Shown in pieces: positions 12,729 to 25,082 of a DNA stretch of 64,000 nt. Every line of letters starts with the position of its first letter. The first letter of the stretch is position 1. The notes under the pieces were generated by a model. That model made no database searches, was not told the origin of the DNA, and saw only the letters and a program-made list of their open reading frames with translations. Both the position numbers and the translations under genes were made by a program. The DNA comes from Lactarius indigo. Lineage: Eukaryota > Basidiomycota > Agaricomycetes > Russulales > Russulaceae. Where the stretch lies: contig JAFKAC010000003.1 of the NCBI GenBank assembly GCA_025766275.1, forward strand, positions 496,001-560,000, written 5' to 3'.

Positions 12729-14532
12729 ATCTGGGATGGCTAACGCTGAGCAGATCATGATAGAGTTGTTTCGGGCGCAGCTTGACGACCCAAGGATTCT
12801 CTTATGGGTTGCAGTGGATGACTGGCGGCACAAGTGATGTGTTTTTGGAACCCCTTTGCTGGAGATAGTAAGGTTGTTGGTGATGAGATGCAGTGCTTTT
12901 TGTAACTTTGTATTCCAAGGCCAGGGTCCAAACACGTTATTGAGTCCAACATCATATGCATCACACGTGACGGTATTGGCGTATCATTGAAAGTCTTGCC
13001 GACGAACACAGAACCGACATCGCTTTTTTTGTCTTCGCCTTCTCTCGCGTCCTCTATCGCCTTGCATTCGTTCGATCGAGGCGCAATTTTCATGGATGGC
13101 ATGCAGGTGCTAATAATGCGTAGGAGTTGTTACGCATAACACGCGACACGGAAGTCGAGAGAAGTAAAGTTGAGAGTCGAGTTGAGCGGCAGCGCAGAAT
13201 AAAGAAAACGTCAGACAGATTCCGGAACACACTGATAGACCATTGAAGTCCAAAGACAGTACATTTTATATTACTTTGTTACCACAGTTTGTAAATACGA
13301 GTGGTAGTAAGAATCCGAGATATCAAAGTGTATATAAACGCATCGTGGGGAATGGGGTCAGATGTGAGTAGACGAGATACAGTCGCATGACCCCTGATAA
13401 TATGGAAGGAAACGAACGAAGACCGAACTTGAAGCCGAATCCGAAGCAATCGAGAGTCGTCGCCCTTTTTTTTTTTTTTGAATCGATTTTATGAGTCGTC
13501 GCCCTTGCGACGTCGGCCTCGGCAAGCTTAGGCTTGATCCGAAGGCGTAACGTGGATACTGTACAAGTCGAAAGTCGGATGAACACGGATGAGATGGTAT
13601 TAACGGGGCCAGAGGCCGAGGTCCAAAAACTTGAATTATTAGGGCGAAGGAAAGCTCACAACGAGGCGAGATGATCCCTCCTGGGCATCGATCGGTCCGG
13701 TCCTGTCAGGGTCCGGATACAGTCGAGCGCTCCCCCACAAGTCAGGTTCACAGCGGAATTCAGTAGGTACTAGGCATTGAAAGCCTTCTTTACGGAAGCA
13801 GATGATCATGGATCAAAATGCATTGTTGCTCACGCGAGGTGGTCTGTATGCGACAAGTACATGTGATCGATGGGGTGATGCTGAGTCTTTTAATTACACG
13901 CTCCAGGGCCCAGAGCAAGCATAGAAGACTAGAAGACATCACGATATACAGTTGAGGTCCAAGGGAGCGTCTGAGTCCTTGTAACAGGGTTCTCGGCTCA
14001 GCGTTGATGGCCAAGTTGAGACCTTAACTGAAGTCGAGTTGGTGAATAAGTAATTTAAGGCTCATCAGATATCATAGGCCACAGTTGTCAAAAGGCTCGG
14101 AAGTTTTTGCTAGTAGGCTTTTCGCAGGGTGTAACGAAAGGAGGACGCCCAGTCCTCAGGAAGAAGAATCCAACTTACCGTAATTTTTCCTGATGGTCAG
14201 AAGGTAACGCATGATCTGATGCGCGTATATAGGTCCCACAGTTTGGCAAGACTGTTGGTGAGACCCGAACGCACCTTTTTTGTGTCTACAGCACTCTTGG
14301 AATGGGACAAATAAAGGGTCGAGTTGTCCATCATGCCATCATACACCAAGTCATACACAATCTATCATTTCGCGCTAGCACAACAGCGGACTTCCAATGT
14401 GAAACGTCTTCGGTCGGCATTGCTCTCCGGTCCCTTACAGCTTACTGTACAATATCATGATAGACCTACCAGTATCACCTTCTGATATCTTCACCAGCAA
14501 CCCCCTTCAAGTTCAAAGGCCTCACTCACGCG
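12729..14532. other. Spacer between P450 copies 3 and 4
   Basis: No gene recognised. It begins with the shared P450 3' flank. Positions 13770-14000 match 6640-6880 of the previous spacer at moderate identity; on the - strand both give a short Leu-rich frame (QGLRRSLGPQL at the right-hand copy) that I cannot assign. A T-run and a near-direct repeat of gagtcgtcgccctt lie around 13450-13505. Confidence 0.5.
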
Positions 14533-16456
14533 ATGGGGTATTGCTATCTCTCGCCCGAATGTGTCTGGGAACTTGCGATGACTCGCAGTAGTTTGGCTGT
14601 AATACTGAGTCTCGCATTTATTCTAATAGTTCGCTACTCGACGAGTCCCTGGCGTCGAGTTCCCCCTGGTCCCCGGGGTCTTCCTCTTATTGGAAATGCC
14701 CTTGAACTAAAAGACAAGGTCTGGTTGTTTCACAGAGATTGCAAGCAGAAATACGGTCCGCTCTCCTCATCTTTTTTACTGAAACGGTATGCACGAGCTC
14801 ACGATGTTCCAGAGGATGTGATGTACTTGAGTGCTCTCGGCCAACCCATTCTCGTCTTGAATAGTCTCAAGGCAGCTGCAGAGCTCTTCGATCGCCGTGG
14901 AACCATTTATTCTGGTCGCCCTCGCCTCATTATGGCTCAAGAAATCATTTCAGGCAATTTTCTATTTGCCCTTCTCAACCATGTAGATGAGTGAGTGTTA
15001 TGACTGCCTCGTACAAATCAGTACCAACAGTCTTTCCCGTAGTCTCTGGCGGCGTAGCCGGCGGGCAGCTCACCAGGGCCTTACAAAAGCGGCAGTTCGC
15101 AGTTATCACAACATCCTACGTAAAGAAGGAGTACTCCTTACTACTGCTTTGCTAGCGAATCCTGGTGCTTCAGAGAAACACTTTAAACGCACCGCCGCTT
15201 CTGCGATGATGTCTATCCTATACGATTACCCCACCCTTGAAACCGAAAATGAGGAGACCTTGAAGGATGTTTTCGCTTTAACTGAACGTATTTCCATGAC
15301 GACTGCACCAGGAGCATATCTCGTCGAGCTGTTCCCTTGGATGTTGCACATACCCGAAAGGTCCGCCCTAATATCGATCCTCTGTTTCCCGCGCTCAGTG
15401 GTATGACCTTACCTCAGGTTCGCCAGGTGGAAGTACGAAGGAAACCGAGATTTTATCCGATTCAACGCTTTGTTCGAGTCACTTTTTAATCGTGTTCTGG
15501 GTGCTTTGGTGGGTATAGACCCGGAGATGATTAGTCGATATCTTCTGAACCAGGAAATTATAGTCTGAGGGTTCCGAGCGACCGAGTATAAGTGCATCGC
15601 TCTTCGAAGGCTCTGACCACAACCAGCTTTCTCGTCAAGAGATGGCTTGGCTCGCTGGGGGGTTATTGTGTGTCCTTTCCTTACATCCTCGAGACTCCTT
15701 GCTGAGCCGCCTTTTTTGACAGCGGCGCTGGCTCTGATACGACATCCACGACGATGTGTTGGTGGGCTCTCGCAATGATTGCGTACCCAGAGGTGCAGAA
15801 GCGTGCGCATATTGAGCTAGACACGGTTGTAGGCCGATCACGCATCCCGACATTTTCGGATGCTCCCAGCCTTCCGTACATACAAGCGATCGTCAAGGAA
15901 ACTCTCCGATGGCGGACCTGCTCTCCCATTCGCACTTCCTCACTCCACGATGGAGGATGACTGGTACAATGGGATGTTCATCCCCAAGGGAACCATTTGC
16001 CTCACGAATCTCTTGCAATGTAACCACGACCCATCTTCTTATGGCGACGATGCCGCCAACTTTAGACCAGAACGGTTTCTTGATACGCATGACGAGATCA
16101 TTCCTGGTCCCGTAGAGACGCACGAAGACGGGCACGGCACATATGGCTTTGGGAAGCGGGCCGTGCGTTGGGAAACACGTCGCCAACTGAGTCGCTGTTC
16201 ATCTACATAGCCACGGCACTCTGGGCAGTGACTCTGGAACGGGCTCGTGATGAAGACGGAAATGAAGTTCCCGTTGATGTGAACGTGTTCGTGGATACTG
16301 GAATGACTTTGTACGCATATCACTCCCCAGCTGCGTCGAGTCTGATTGTTGACTTGTATCTGTAGAATGCCGGGCCCATACAAGTGCAAGATAGAGCCTC
16401 GGTTTGGTGAGGTAGTTTCTATACTAGCAGCGGAGGAGGAGCTTTTGAAGACATGA
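14533..16456 (+). pseudogene. Cytochrome P450, copy 4 (shorter N-terminus, haem loop frameshifted)
   Basis: Fourth tandem copy. Its start at 14533 lacks the roughly 28 extra N-terminal residues of copies 2 and 3 and begins MGYCYLSPECVWEL, then continues with the same anchor and PPGPRGLPLIGN hinge. The third exon (15050-15361) is clean and reads WRRSRRAAHQGLTKAAVR and LFPWMLHIPER. Extra bases occur near 15914, 16161 and 16187. The one at 16161 falls immediately before the haem-ligand cysteine codon, so the written sequence reads GKRAVRWE instead of GKRACVG. The last exon ends LLKT at 16456. Because neighbouring exons are well conserved, the damage is either recent or a base-calling problem. 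Confidence 0.85.
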
Positions 16457-17327
16457 ACCTGCGACGGCTAATGCGGAACAGATCATGGTAGAGTTGTTTC
16501 GGACAATGTGGAGCTTGATGGCCGCACGATTCCCCACGTAGATGGATTGGGGTCATTCCCATTTTTGTAATTTTATGAGCTGGACGGCTGGCTGCACTAG
16601 GGACATGATCTTTATGATGGCGCCGGTGTACCATCGACAGTAACAATTGTGCCAAGTGCGGATCGTCTTGCCGGCGAACGCAGACATCACCCCCCTGGCT
16701 TCTAACTTACATGACGAAGGTGTTAAGGTAGCGCCCGCTTTCTCAAAAATGTATAATGTACATTCCGTAGTCTAAGGTGCCGTGCATGTAATATCAATTG
16801 TAAGAAGGACAGTTGGGTAATCACAGAGGAACGACCAAGGGAATGACGGGTGAACTTACTGGTATGTGAGCTACAGTTGCGACGAGGACAAAATTCACAG
16901 GACGATCAGGGTTGCGGTAGTTGTATGCGGTGCGTGATACGTGACTCAGATCTCAGATCTCAGATCAGGCGCCGTGGAGTTTGGATTACGACTACGACTC
17001 AATAGCAGGTGTTAGTAAGACAACAAACTTGAATTGCTTGAATTACTGTTACCGTCACAATAGTCGTGTTCAAAGTACAAGGTCACTACTGCTAAGGGGC
17101 TTGCTCACCCCATCCCATGTGTCCTATCGAGTGAGTCTGTCGCATCTCGCGCTAACAGTAATGTCATCGATTATGTTCAGTGGGGATATTTCGGCGGCAA
17201 ACAGCACACTGGCACGAGGCATCCGGGCGCGTCCACTCGTGATGTGCTGTGGTTAATCCAGCGCTATATTAATCAGCGCATAACCCCCGCTTGTCGTTTC
17301 TTATCCCTAACCACCCATCCAACTTCC
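16457..17327. other. Spacer between P450 array and STAND gene
   Basis: Begins with P450 3' flank. The rest has no recognisable gene. It includes a short tandem repeat at 16946-16966 and presumably the promoter of the gene starting at 17328. Confidence 0.5.
16946..16966. repeat. TCAGATC x3 microrepeat
   Basis: Three perfect head-to-tail copies of the 7-mer TCAGATC, followed by a partial fourth. Function unknown. Confidence 0.8.
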
Positions 17328-20300
17328 ATGTCTCAAGCTCAACTTCCACACACTGCCACCACTTCCACAAGCTTTGATACCATCTTCGTGGTCGCTTTGG
17401 AAGCGTACAAAAAGGAGACAAAGAAAGACATTACTTCGCATCCCCTAGCCGCCCAGTTGAAGTCCTGCGACACACCTCGTGCTATTCTAGACGTTCTTCG
17501 ATCCCAAGTGCAGGTGTTCGATCAGGCTCAGAGCTTAGATAATGAAATGTTGACAAAGTGGCTCGATCCGACTGTCAACGTCTTGTTCGCATTCTCTGCG
17601 ACTCTTAACAACGTCATTGGGCTGGTCAATTGCAAGAATTTAAGTCGCCTAAGCTACCTTCTGATGTTTATGTCACAGGTATTCCCACCTGCGAACGCGA
17701 TTTTCGCTGGAATCGGTGTCCTTCTCCAAGTGAGCATATCCCTTAACCCGGCGTTTAGGTCTTCGTGACATACATATATCTTAGGCTGTTAAGGACGTTC
17801 GTTCTAGCCGAGATGCTCTAGTCGACCTCTTTGGCCGTATCGAATACTTTTTTAAGCGGCTTGAGGCGTATATAGAAATTCGGCCGACCGCGGCCATGAC
17901 GGACATCATCATTAAGATCATGGTTGAGGTTCTCACGATCCTTGGGATCGTGACGAAGGAGATCGGGCAGGGACGAATGAGTATGTGTTTCTCTGTTGAT
18001 CTATGAGTAAAGGTCGACCTTTATCCAGAGAAGTATCTCAAGAGACTGGTCGGAAGGAGGGACATAGAGGATGCGCTACAGAAGTTAGATAGATTGACCC
18101 AGGAGGAGGCTTCGTATGGCGGCAGCAGAAAACTTTGAAAATTACTCGCGGCGTTGACGTACAAGGTGAAGGACTGTCGATGAAAAGGTGGATGGCGTCG
18201 ACTGAGAGGGTACGGAAGCGTCGATACTGAAGGTAGAGGGTGTCGATAATAAGGTGGAGAGTGTCGGCGACAAAGTACAAGGCGTTAGCGCCGGGATGGC
18301 GAAAGTTGACAAGAGGGTGCAAGGCGTAGACGACAAAGTCGGGACAGTCATTGAAGGTGGGTTATGTCCGGTGAGATAGCCCATCATTCTCTGACCCTTT
18401 TACTCTGTTAGGTGGAAAGGAGACGAGGACAGCAATCCAACAGGTAGCAAATCAAGTCACTGAGCTCAATCGTTCGTCATCTCTTCATCTCACTACATTC
18501 GACCACGAAAGGTGTAATCCTACCTATAGGGAATTGGCTGCGCAAGAACCTCCGAAAATGGATCACTCCCCCCGATCCATCTGTGAATTACAACACCGCG
18601 TGCAGTGCCCACCACACAGGTACCGCAGTGTGGTGTACCGAAGGCATCACCTTCTCCGAGTGGAAAGTGTCTGGCTCTTTGTTGTGGATTCACGGAAAAC
18701 GTACATTCTCCATTAGTGTCCTCCGGGTGTATATTACGCTAACTCCCTCCTGGTTTCATAGCCGGCTCTGGGAAGAGTATTCTTAGGTGCGTTACCCCGC
18801 GGCGCGTTGCGTCCATATTGAACTTATATTATGAACAAGCTCTGTGATTATTCGGGAAATCAAAACTATGACCAACGCCGGCTTGGCCTGCATGGCCTAT
18901 TTCTATTTCGATTTCAAGGACAAAGGGAAACAGGACTCCCACGCGTTGTTATCGTCACTCCTTGTCCAGCTATCTGATCAATCTGATCAATTCTGTGACG
19001 TCCTTCTCGGATTATACTCGGCACATCAAGACGGATCAGAACAACCTACTAACGACTCACTTATACAATGTTTCAAGGATATGCTTACGATCGCGAAACA
19101 AATGCCTATCTATCTCATCATGGATGCTCTCGACGAGTGTCCGAACAGTTCTGGTATACCATCGCCCCGTGAACAGGTGCTGGAGCTTGTGAAAGAACTT
19201 GTCGAGCTCCGCCATCCAAATCTCCATATATGCGTCACGAGTCGACCTGAGTTCGACATCTTTACTGCCCTCGAGCCTTTGGCCGCCCAACAAGTATCCC
19301 TCCACGACGAAAGCGGGCAAAAGCAGGACATTGCCGATTATGTTAGCTCTGTCGTTCGCTCAGACAGACGGATGAGGAGATGGAGAGACGAGGATCAGAA
19401 ATGCGGTCATTGAGAAGCTCACAGAGAAAGCCGATGGGATGTAGGGGTATCTTCAAATACTGCACAATCTTCTCGCCGTCTCATGCTATCTCACAGGTTC
19501 AGATGGGTTTTTTGTCAATTGGAGGTTCTGCGGCACTGCTTCCCGACCAGTGTACGCCGTATCATCGAGGAACTGCCCGAGTCACTGGACGAGACATACG
19601 AGCATATCTTGAAGGGCATCAAAAAGGCGAATCGCGAACTCGCCTTTCGACTCTTGCAATGTCTTACGGTAGCCGTTCGGCCACTTCTGGTCGAGGAGCT
19701 CGCAGAAGTACTGGCAGTTGACTTCACCGCCGGAGGTATTCCGAAATTGAACGCAGATTGGCGCTGGGAAGACCAAGAAGAAGCGGTGCTGTCAGCCTGT
19801 TCCAGTTTGGTGACCGTAATCATCGACGGCAGTGGCAACCGGGTTGTTCAGTTCTCCCACTTCTCGGTAAAAGAATTTCTGACGTCGGACCGCCTCGCGG
19901 ATTCAATCGGAGATGTTTCCGAATTTCATATTCCCCTCGAGCCCGCCCATGCGATCCTTGCCCAGGCTTGTCTTGGCGTCTTACTCCGCCTGAACGTCGA
20001 TACTATCGATACTATTCCTCTCGTTCAATATGCCGCAAGATACTGGGTCGAGCACGCCCAGTTCGAAAATGTGGAATCACGCGTAAAGGATGCTATGGAT
20101 TATTTCTTTGACCTGGACAAACCGCACTTTTCCACATGGGTCTATATACACGACATAGACAACACCTGGGAAGGTATTCCCAAAGGTCACGAGGATGGGC
20201 TCACTTCAGCAGCTCCCTCATACTACGCCGCACTCTGCGGATTCCATGGTCTAGTTGAACGCCTCATAGTCAAACATCCACAACACGTGAATGCTTGGGG

Positions 20301-21536
20301 TGGTTTCTCTGGTACTCCTTTGCATGCATCACTGGTCGGGAGACACATCGAGGTCGCCAAGTTTCTGATTGGGCATGGTGCTGACATAAATTCCCGCGGC
20401 AGACACAGGTGGACTCCACTGCACATTACCTCGCAATATGGATTCTCAGACTTCGGGAAATGGTTGCTCGACCATGGCGCGGACGTGAACTCCCGGCAAG
20501 TGGGCGACTGGACTCCACTCCATCTCTTCGGCATCCAGCGGGAGCCTCGAACTTTCTCGGATATTACTCGCGTACAATGCAGAGGTTAATGCCCGGGATG
20601 ACTTTGGACGCACCCCATTGCAATTTGCGTCGGAGAATGGGCACCTTCACGTCGCGCAGGTGCTGTTGGGATGCGATACGCACGCGCACGTGCGCGACAA
20701 CACGGGAGAAGCTGTTCCGCCCCGAGCACAATGTGGAGATCGATCCCCAGGATTACTACGGATGGTCCCCATTATCCCAGGCAGTAGTGAGCGGACATGC
20801 TGACCTTGTGCGGTTATTGCTGGATCACGATGCCGACTCGCATGTACACGACGTCACAGGTAGGACCCCGCTACATTTGGCAATAGCTAGGGACAACCTT
20901 GAGATCGTTCGCACGCTTCTCGAACATCAGGCCGAAGTCAATACTCCAGACGATGAGGGATTTACGCCAATTCACAGGGCATCAAATGATGGACAACTCG
21001 AACTTCTACGGTTATTACTGGATCACGGCGCGGATGTGCAAGGGCGCGACGACACCGGACAGACACCGCTGCATCTGGCAGCGGCCAGCGGGAAACTCGA
21101 AGGTTTCTCGGATACTTCTTCAGCATAGAGCGGAGATCAATGCGCGGGACGACGAAGGACATACCCCGTTTCACCTAGCGTCGAGAGACGGGACCACAGA
21201 CATGGTGCAACTTCTATTGGACCTTGACGTGGACGTGCATGTACGCGACAAGGACCGGAAGGACTCCACTACATTTGGCGGCGGCCAATGGGGGTCTAGA
21301 GGTTATTCGAGCGCTAATCGAGCACAAGGCAGGAGGTCAACGCCCGGAGTGATGAGGGAGTCACCCCATTACACGAAGCATCAGCGAAGGGACGCCTTCA
21401 CGTTTTGCAGTTATTGCTGGACCACGGAGCAGATGCGGACGCGCGCAACAGCAACGGGAAATCTCCATACGACGTGGCCTGGTTCGGGCGACGGCGGCAG
21501 ATCGGACAATTGTTGTCCAAGTACACCTCTAAATGA
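17328..21536 (+). CDS. STAND/NLR-like protein: Goodbye domain, NACHT NTPase, ankyrin repeats (frameshifts as written)
   Basis: Likely a signal-transducing NTPase of the fungal NOD-like class, thought to act in non-self recognition and cell-death signalling. The N-terminal part (17328 to about 18130) matches the fungal STAND N-terminal Goodbye domain, with motifs such as HPLAAQL, WLDP and FPPANAIFAGIGVLL spread over three to four exons. A linker of VDxKV-type repeats (18170-18350) follows. The P-loop GKPGSGKS is assembled across an intron ending near 18763. Walker B is IYLIMDALDE and the sensor-like segment is ICVTSRPE. An intron at about 19440-19497 joins ADGM to FRWVFCQLEVLRHC. About 13 ankyrin repeats (TPLHLA-type) fill the C-terminus to the TGA at 21536. 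Apparent extra bases near 18168-18240, 19402, 20527, 21102, 21260 and 21331 break the frame; all are +1. It could be a real gene with base errors or a decaying one. Confidence 0.85.
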
Positions 21537-22698
21537 ACAAGTGGAACGAGGGAGGGGGGGGGGGTATCTACGGATTTACTTCACTATGTGCGTAAACATA
21601 ATCCTCATTCAAGTTTACTATATTTATGGACACTCACCGTGTAGACCACAACAAAGCAGGTTCCGAAGACGAAAGTCCGTCGAATTCAAAACAGGAGTGC
21701 CGTATGAATTGTTTACTGGAGAAGCGGTTTCTTAGAGGGATTGATATTCATTATGCGCAGGAGGTTCTGGCACTATCGGACACGTTTTTTGTTACGACTC
21801 TTTTGGCGATGGAACGTGCTTCTGTACTTAGGACAAAAGCTTGCTAGTGAAAAACACGAGGGAGCGCGCTACGTAGGGTTCCGTACCGTCCAATAAACAG
21901 GTCGAATGTGACTGCGTGACGACTTGTAATGTGGTTTTGTGCTACATAGTACTAACATCTTTCTCTAAAGACAAAGTTTGCGATAAGAGACGGACCATCG
22001 AGAATTTTACAGCAACTTGAAAATCCAACAAGATAGGCCCCCCGCCTGGGAACCCATAAAGCGGACTCCTAAGATTCAAGGGCGGGGCTCATAGTTAAGT
22101 AATGTTTGAAATTTTCGATATTGGTAGTTATGTCGCATAATTTGGGGTTATAAAATAGTTATCCTGTTTTTTGTGTGCCACTTTGGTATCCCCCGTTACA
22201 AAATAATGTTACCATATACACATTCAATCTCAGCCTTCTACCTAACCCAGAAACAAAGGGCGTATCTTGTTGGATTTTGCTGTAAACCCCAGACGAGTAC
22301 GCATGTACAACAAGCGTAGTACGAAAGCCCCCAGCTAGTACAAGAACAGAGCGAACAGAGCGAACCCAACCAAAGGACACGTAAATTCATCTCGTCATGT
22401 GACAACCTGGGTCCAGTCACGAGACTACAGATTAGCACAGCAGAGAGTTCCCACGGGCCGTGTTGGCCTCGACTTGCGCCGGCGACGATGCCGTACTATT
22501 GTAACTGAGAGACTCGCAAAGCTTGGGCCAAGAGCACTGGCCCGCCGAGACATAGCGCATACATTCTCGCTGCTGTGGAAGCAGTGCTGTCGCTGTGTGT
22601 GTGCTAAACTCATACTAGAAGAGAGTTGGGCGGCAAACGCAGCCGCAGCCGCAGCTTGCCAGTGTCCTGTGGGTGTACGAGGGGCGCTGCAGTCGCCA
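21537..22698. other. Intergenic region
   Basis: No gene recognised. A run of twelve G near 21550 follows the stop of the STAND gene. The - strand frame at 22425-22721 and the + strand frame at 22399-22980 overlap the promoter and 5' end of the next gene and have no domain signature of their own. Confidence 0.5.
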
Positions 22699-23719
22699 AT
22701 GAATAAGTTGCGCTTAAGCAAGTCTGAGGCTTACCATAATAAACGTCCTCCTCCACCAACCGAATTGTACGATATGATTATCGGGGAGCGTGAAGAGAAA
22801 GCGTCTTCCAGCGGCTCTGGCTTTCCTCCGGGATATTTCATCTTGCGTTCCGTGTCCTCGAGACGTTTGCTAGATGTCGCCTCCAATTCGATCCTGGATA
22901 GCGCTCCCATAATACTTTGGCCTGAGAAGGATCATTCACTTCTTGAAAGTAAGTCACTGCACAAGGTTCCTGTCCAGTAAAGCTTACGAACGCGTAGACC
23001 TTCGCCAACCCGAAGCCGACAACCAGGTGAGGATAGGCGCTGGGCATGTGTTATCCCCGATGTTTACAATTTTCAAAGGTTTTCTTCATCGACAACAGTG
23101 GCACCCTCTGCGCACGAGAATCAGGGCACGCACTTGACGTCGAAGGTCTGTCTGCCCACATCACGAGCTATGCCCCAACCCTCACCGCCGCAGACGGACG
23201 TCTTGTCCTCAGGCACCGCCATCCACAGACACAGCCCTATCCCAATGCGTACTCGCACCCACTCCCTCGCTTCCGCTATGACGGGACCGATCACTTCCTC
23301 ACCGCCGATTTTGAGTGCGACCCTGCGTTCGCGGGCGGCACCGCCTGGCGCGCCAAAACTTTCTACTTGACCGCGATACCCCGTCGCCGCCGGCGCACGA
23401 TCCTAGACGAGGCCTCGGGCGCACTTGCCTCTGCATTCCGCAATCCGCTGTCCCTCCTCGGTGGAAAGCAAGTCACCGCTCTAGATCCCCGTTGCTGCTG
23501 GCACAGATGACACGTTCAATCTACGCGAAGACGAGGTGGAAGAGCTGGACCGTGGCGAAGAAACTGAGGATGGACGATGACCCGGCGCGGGATCGGGCGG
23601 TGCGCATTGTTGGCATGACACCTGAGGAGCATCTTGAGCTCAGCGATAAAGCCTTGACGCGCCGACGCTGGGAAGTGGTGCCCTTACGCACCACCACGCG
23701 AAACGCTGGTTCATCGTAG
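22699..23719 (+). CDS. Ricin-B-like beta-trefoil protein, fungal family of unknown function (two frameshifts as written)
   Basis: Resembles a conserved fungal family with a ricin-type beta-trefoil (carbohydrate-binding) fold; there is no catalytic toxin chain here. Exon 1 contains GYFILRSVSSRRLLDV and IILWPEKD, the QxW-like repeat pattern of these proteins. An intron at 22950-22983, using the acceptor after taaag, restores ETYERVDLRQPEADNQ; the next intron ends near 23090 and gives VFFIDNSGTLC. A further intron of about 47 nt ends near 23190 (DVE/DGRLVLRHR). The C-terminus ends RRRWEVVPLRTT. Extra bases near 23482 and 23574 break the frame in an acidic stretch. The start at 22699 is the first Met in frame before the proline-rich lead. 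An inverted, more decayed fragment of the same gene is at 33150-33400. No signal peptide is obvious, so a cytosolic role is likely. Confidence 0.6.
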
Positions 23720-23879
23720 GCAGTCTTCGAACTTCGCTTTTATTTCGCGCTGTCTTCCTATATTGTTTTCTATAAGAACGGATGGAACTAGAGGGTTTTG
23801 CCCACCTTTCTGATCTTGATGCGTACTGCCATACAATCTCCGCAGGATGCCGAAATGCGATGGTCACGTGACGTGAGGA

Positions 23880-24260
23880 CCTGGATGATGACATGGCGTA
23901 ATAGGGGAGAGCAGCACGGCGGTGGGGGGAGAGCGGGGTGGCAGAGGGCCGGGCGCAGAAGCAGGTACAGAGAGCGGCAAGGCAAAGAGTAGGAAGATGG
24001 AGCAGAAACGACAGCATGGGGGACGAGGGTCGAGAGCGTGGCGATGGCGATGGCGATGGCGATGGCAGGGACGGGCAGTATAACAGCGGGGGTAGAGAGC
24101 AGGTAGTGGTAGGGGCAGTGTGCGTGTGGGAGTGGGGCTGAGGGGATGGGAACGGGACCGAGGAAGTGGGAATGGGGAGAGGCCCTTGGAGAGGCCGAGC
24201 GCGAGAGTGTGTGAGAGAGTGAATGAGCGAAGAGAGAGAGAGCTAGTTGGAGAAAGCGGG
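23880..24260. repeat. Purine-rich low-complexity tract with GGCGAT microsatellite
   Basis: The + strand is strongly G/A-rich for several hundred bases. It contains four perfect GGCGAT units at 24040-24063 and a short AG repeat near 24230. Open frames on both strands here are composition artefacts. Confidence 0.75.
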
Positions 24261-25082
24261 GCCGAGGGAGTGGGGTAACACATACTCAACTGTCTGGGGG
24301 AGTTCTCCGCATGCGCAAGCCACGCCCTCTCCAGGGACGAGGTTTGGCCGCGGGAATCGTGGAAGTTGTCTGCCGTGTCCGGTAAGAAAGTAGATTGAAT
24401 GTCACGGACATTTTGTTAAAACCGGGCGGCTTCTCAGTGGAGGCCGGTGAAGGCGAATCGATAGGACGTGGTGTAAGCGTCTGTCCGCAGTCGAGGGCGG
24501 GTTTGTAAGCGAAGAAAGCCAGAAACTTGAATGTCTCGGACCGCAATGCGTGCGGTAGCCTGGCATTTGCCCAAGGGGGTGGCCCGCGACTCATTGTCAT
24601 CAACCTAAGCCCACAATTCCTGTAAGGAGTCATTAAGGGCGCTGAGTGAATGTAAGGTGAGGGTAAGAAAGTGTGTGCACCCAGTGCCAGTGAGGGCACC
24701 AAGAAGTACGTTAGTTCGAAGGTTTCGTTCGTCTCTTTCCCCTCAGCGGTCGTCTGATTCACAGATATGCGCTTAGTGGCTGTGCAAATACATGCTAGCA
24801 TCAGGGCGCTATCAACTGCCTGCTCTTGGCCGCGCGGCCGCGCGTTCTCCGGATCTCGCCCTTATGGGACTACGCTTTTGTCTCTGATCCATGATACTAG
24901 ATACGAACACTGACCCAGGACGCACATGGATCTTTAGAACAGAGAAGAACGAGGGAAAATATTTTGCCAGGGCAAGGATTATAAATTGAACCCCTGCTCA
25001 CCTCCGATGCTTCAACTCGACCCAAGACTTGACCTCGGGTAAACAGCCCTCTCGCATCGACGATATCTCAAAGTAGACCTAA
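24261..25082. other. Intergenic region upstream of orphan gene A
   Basis: Contains a 171-codon - strand frame (24286-24801) with no recognisable domain or homologous copy in the window; I treat it as unproven. A GC palindrome (gcgcggccgcgcg) lies near 24831. Confidence 0.4.

Noticed and set aside
1..16456. Complete secondary-metabolite gene cluster around the P450s
   Set aside because: No polyketide synthase, NRPS, terpene cyclase or transporter was found near the array.
22838..23047. - strand frame resembling the + strand frame at 33131-33484
   Set aside because: The similarity is real but comes from the antisense of the ricin-B-like gene and its inverted fragment, so neither frame is a gene.
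24286..24801. 171-codon - strand open frame
   Set aside because: No recognisable domain, no splice-linked exon and no paralogue in the window; adjacent to a purine-rich tract that opens frames by composition.
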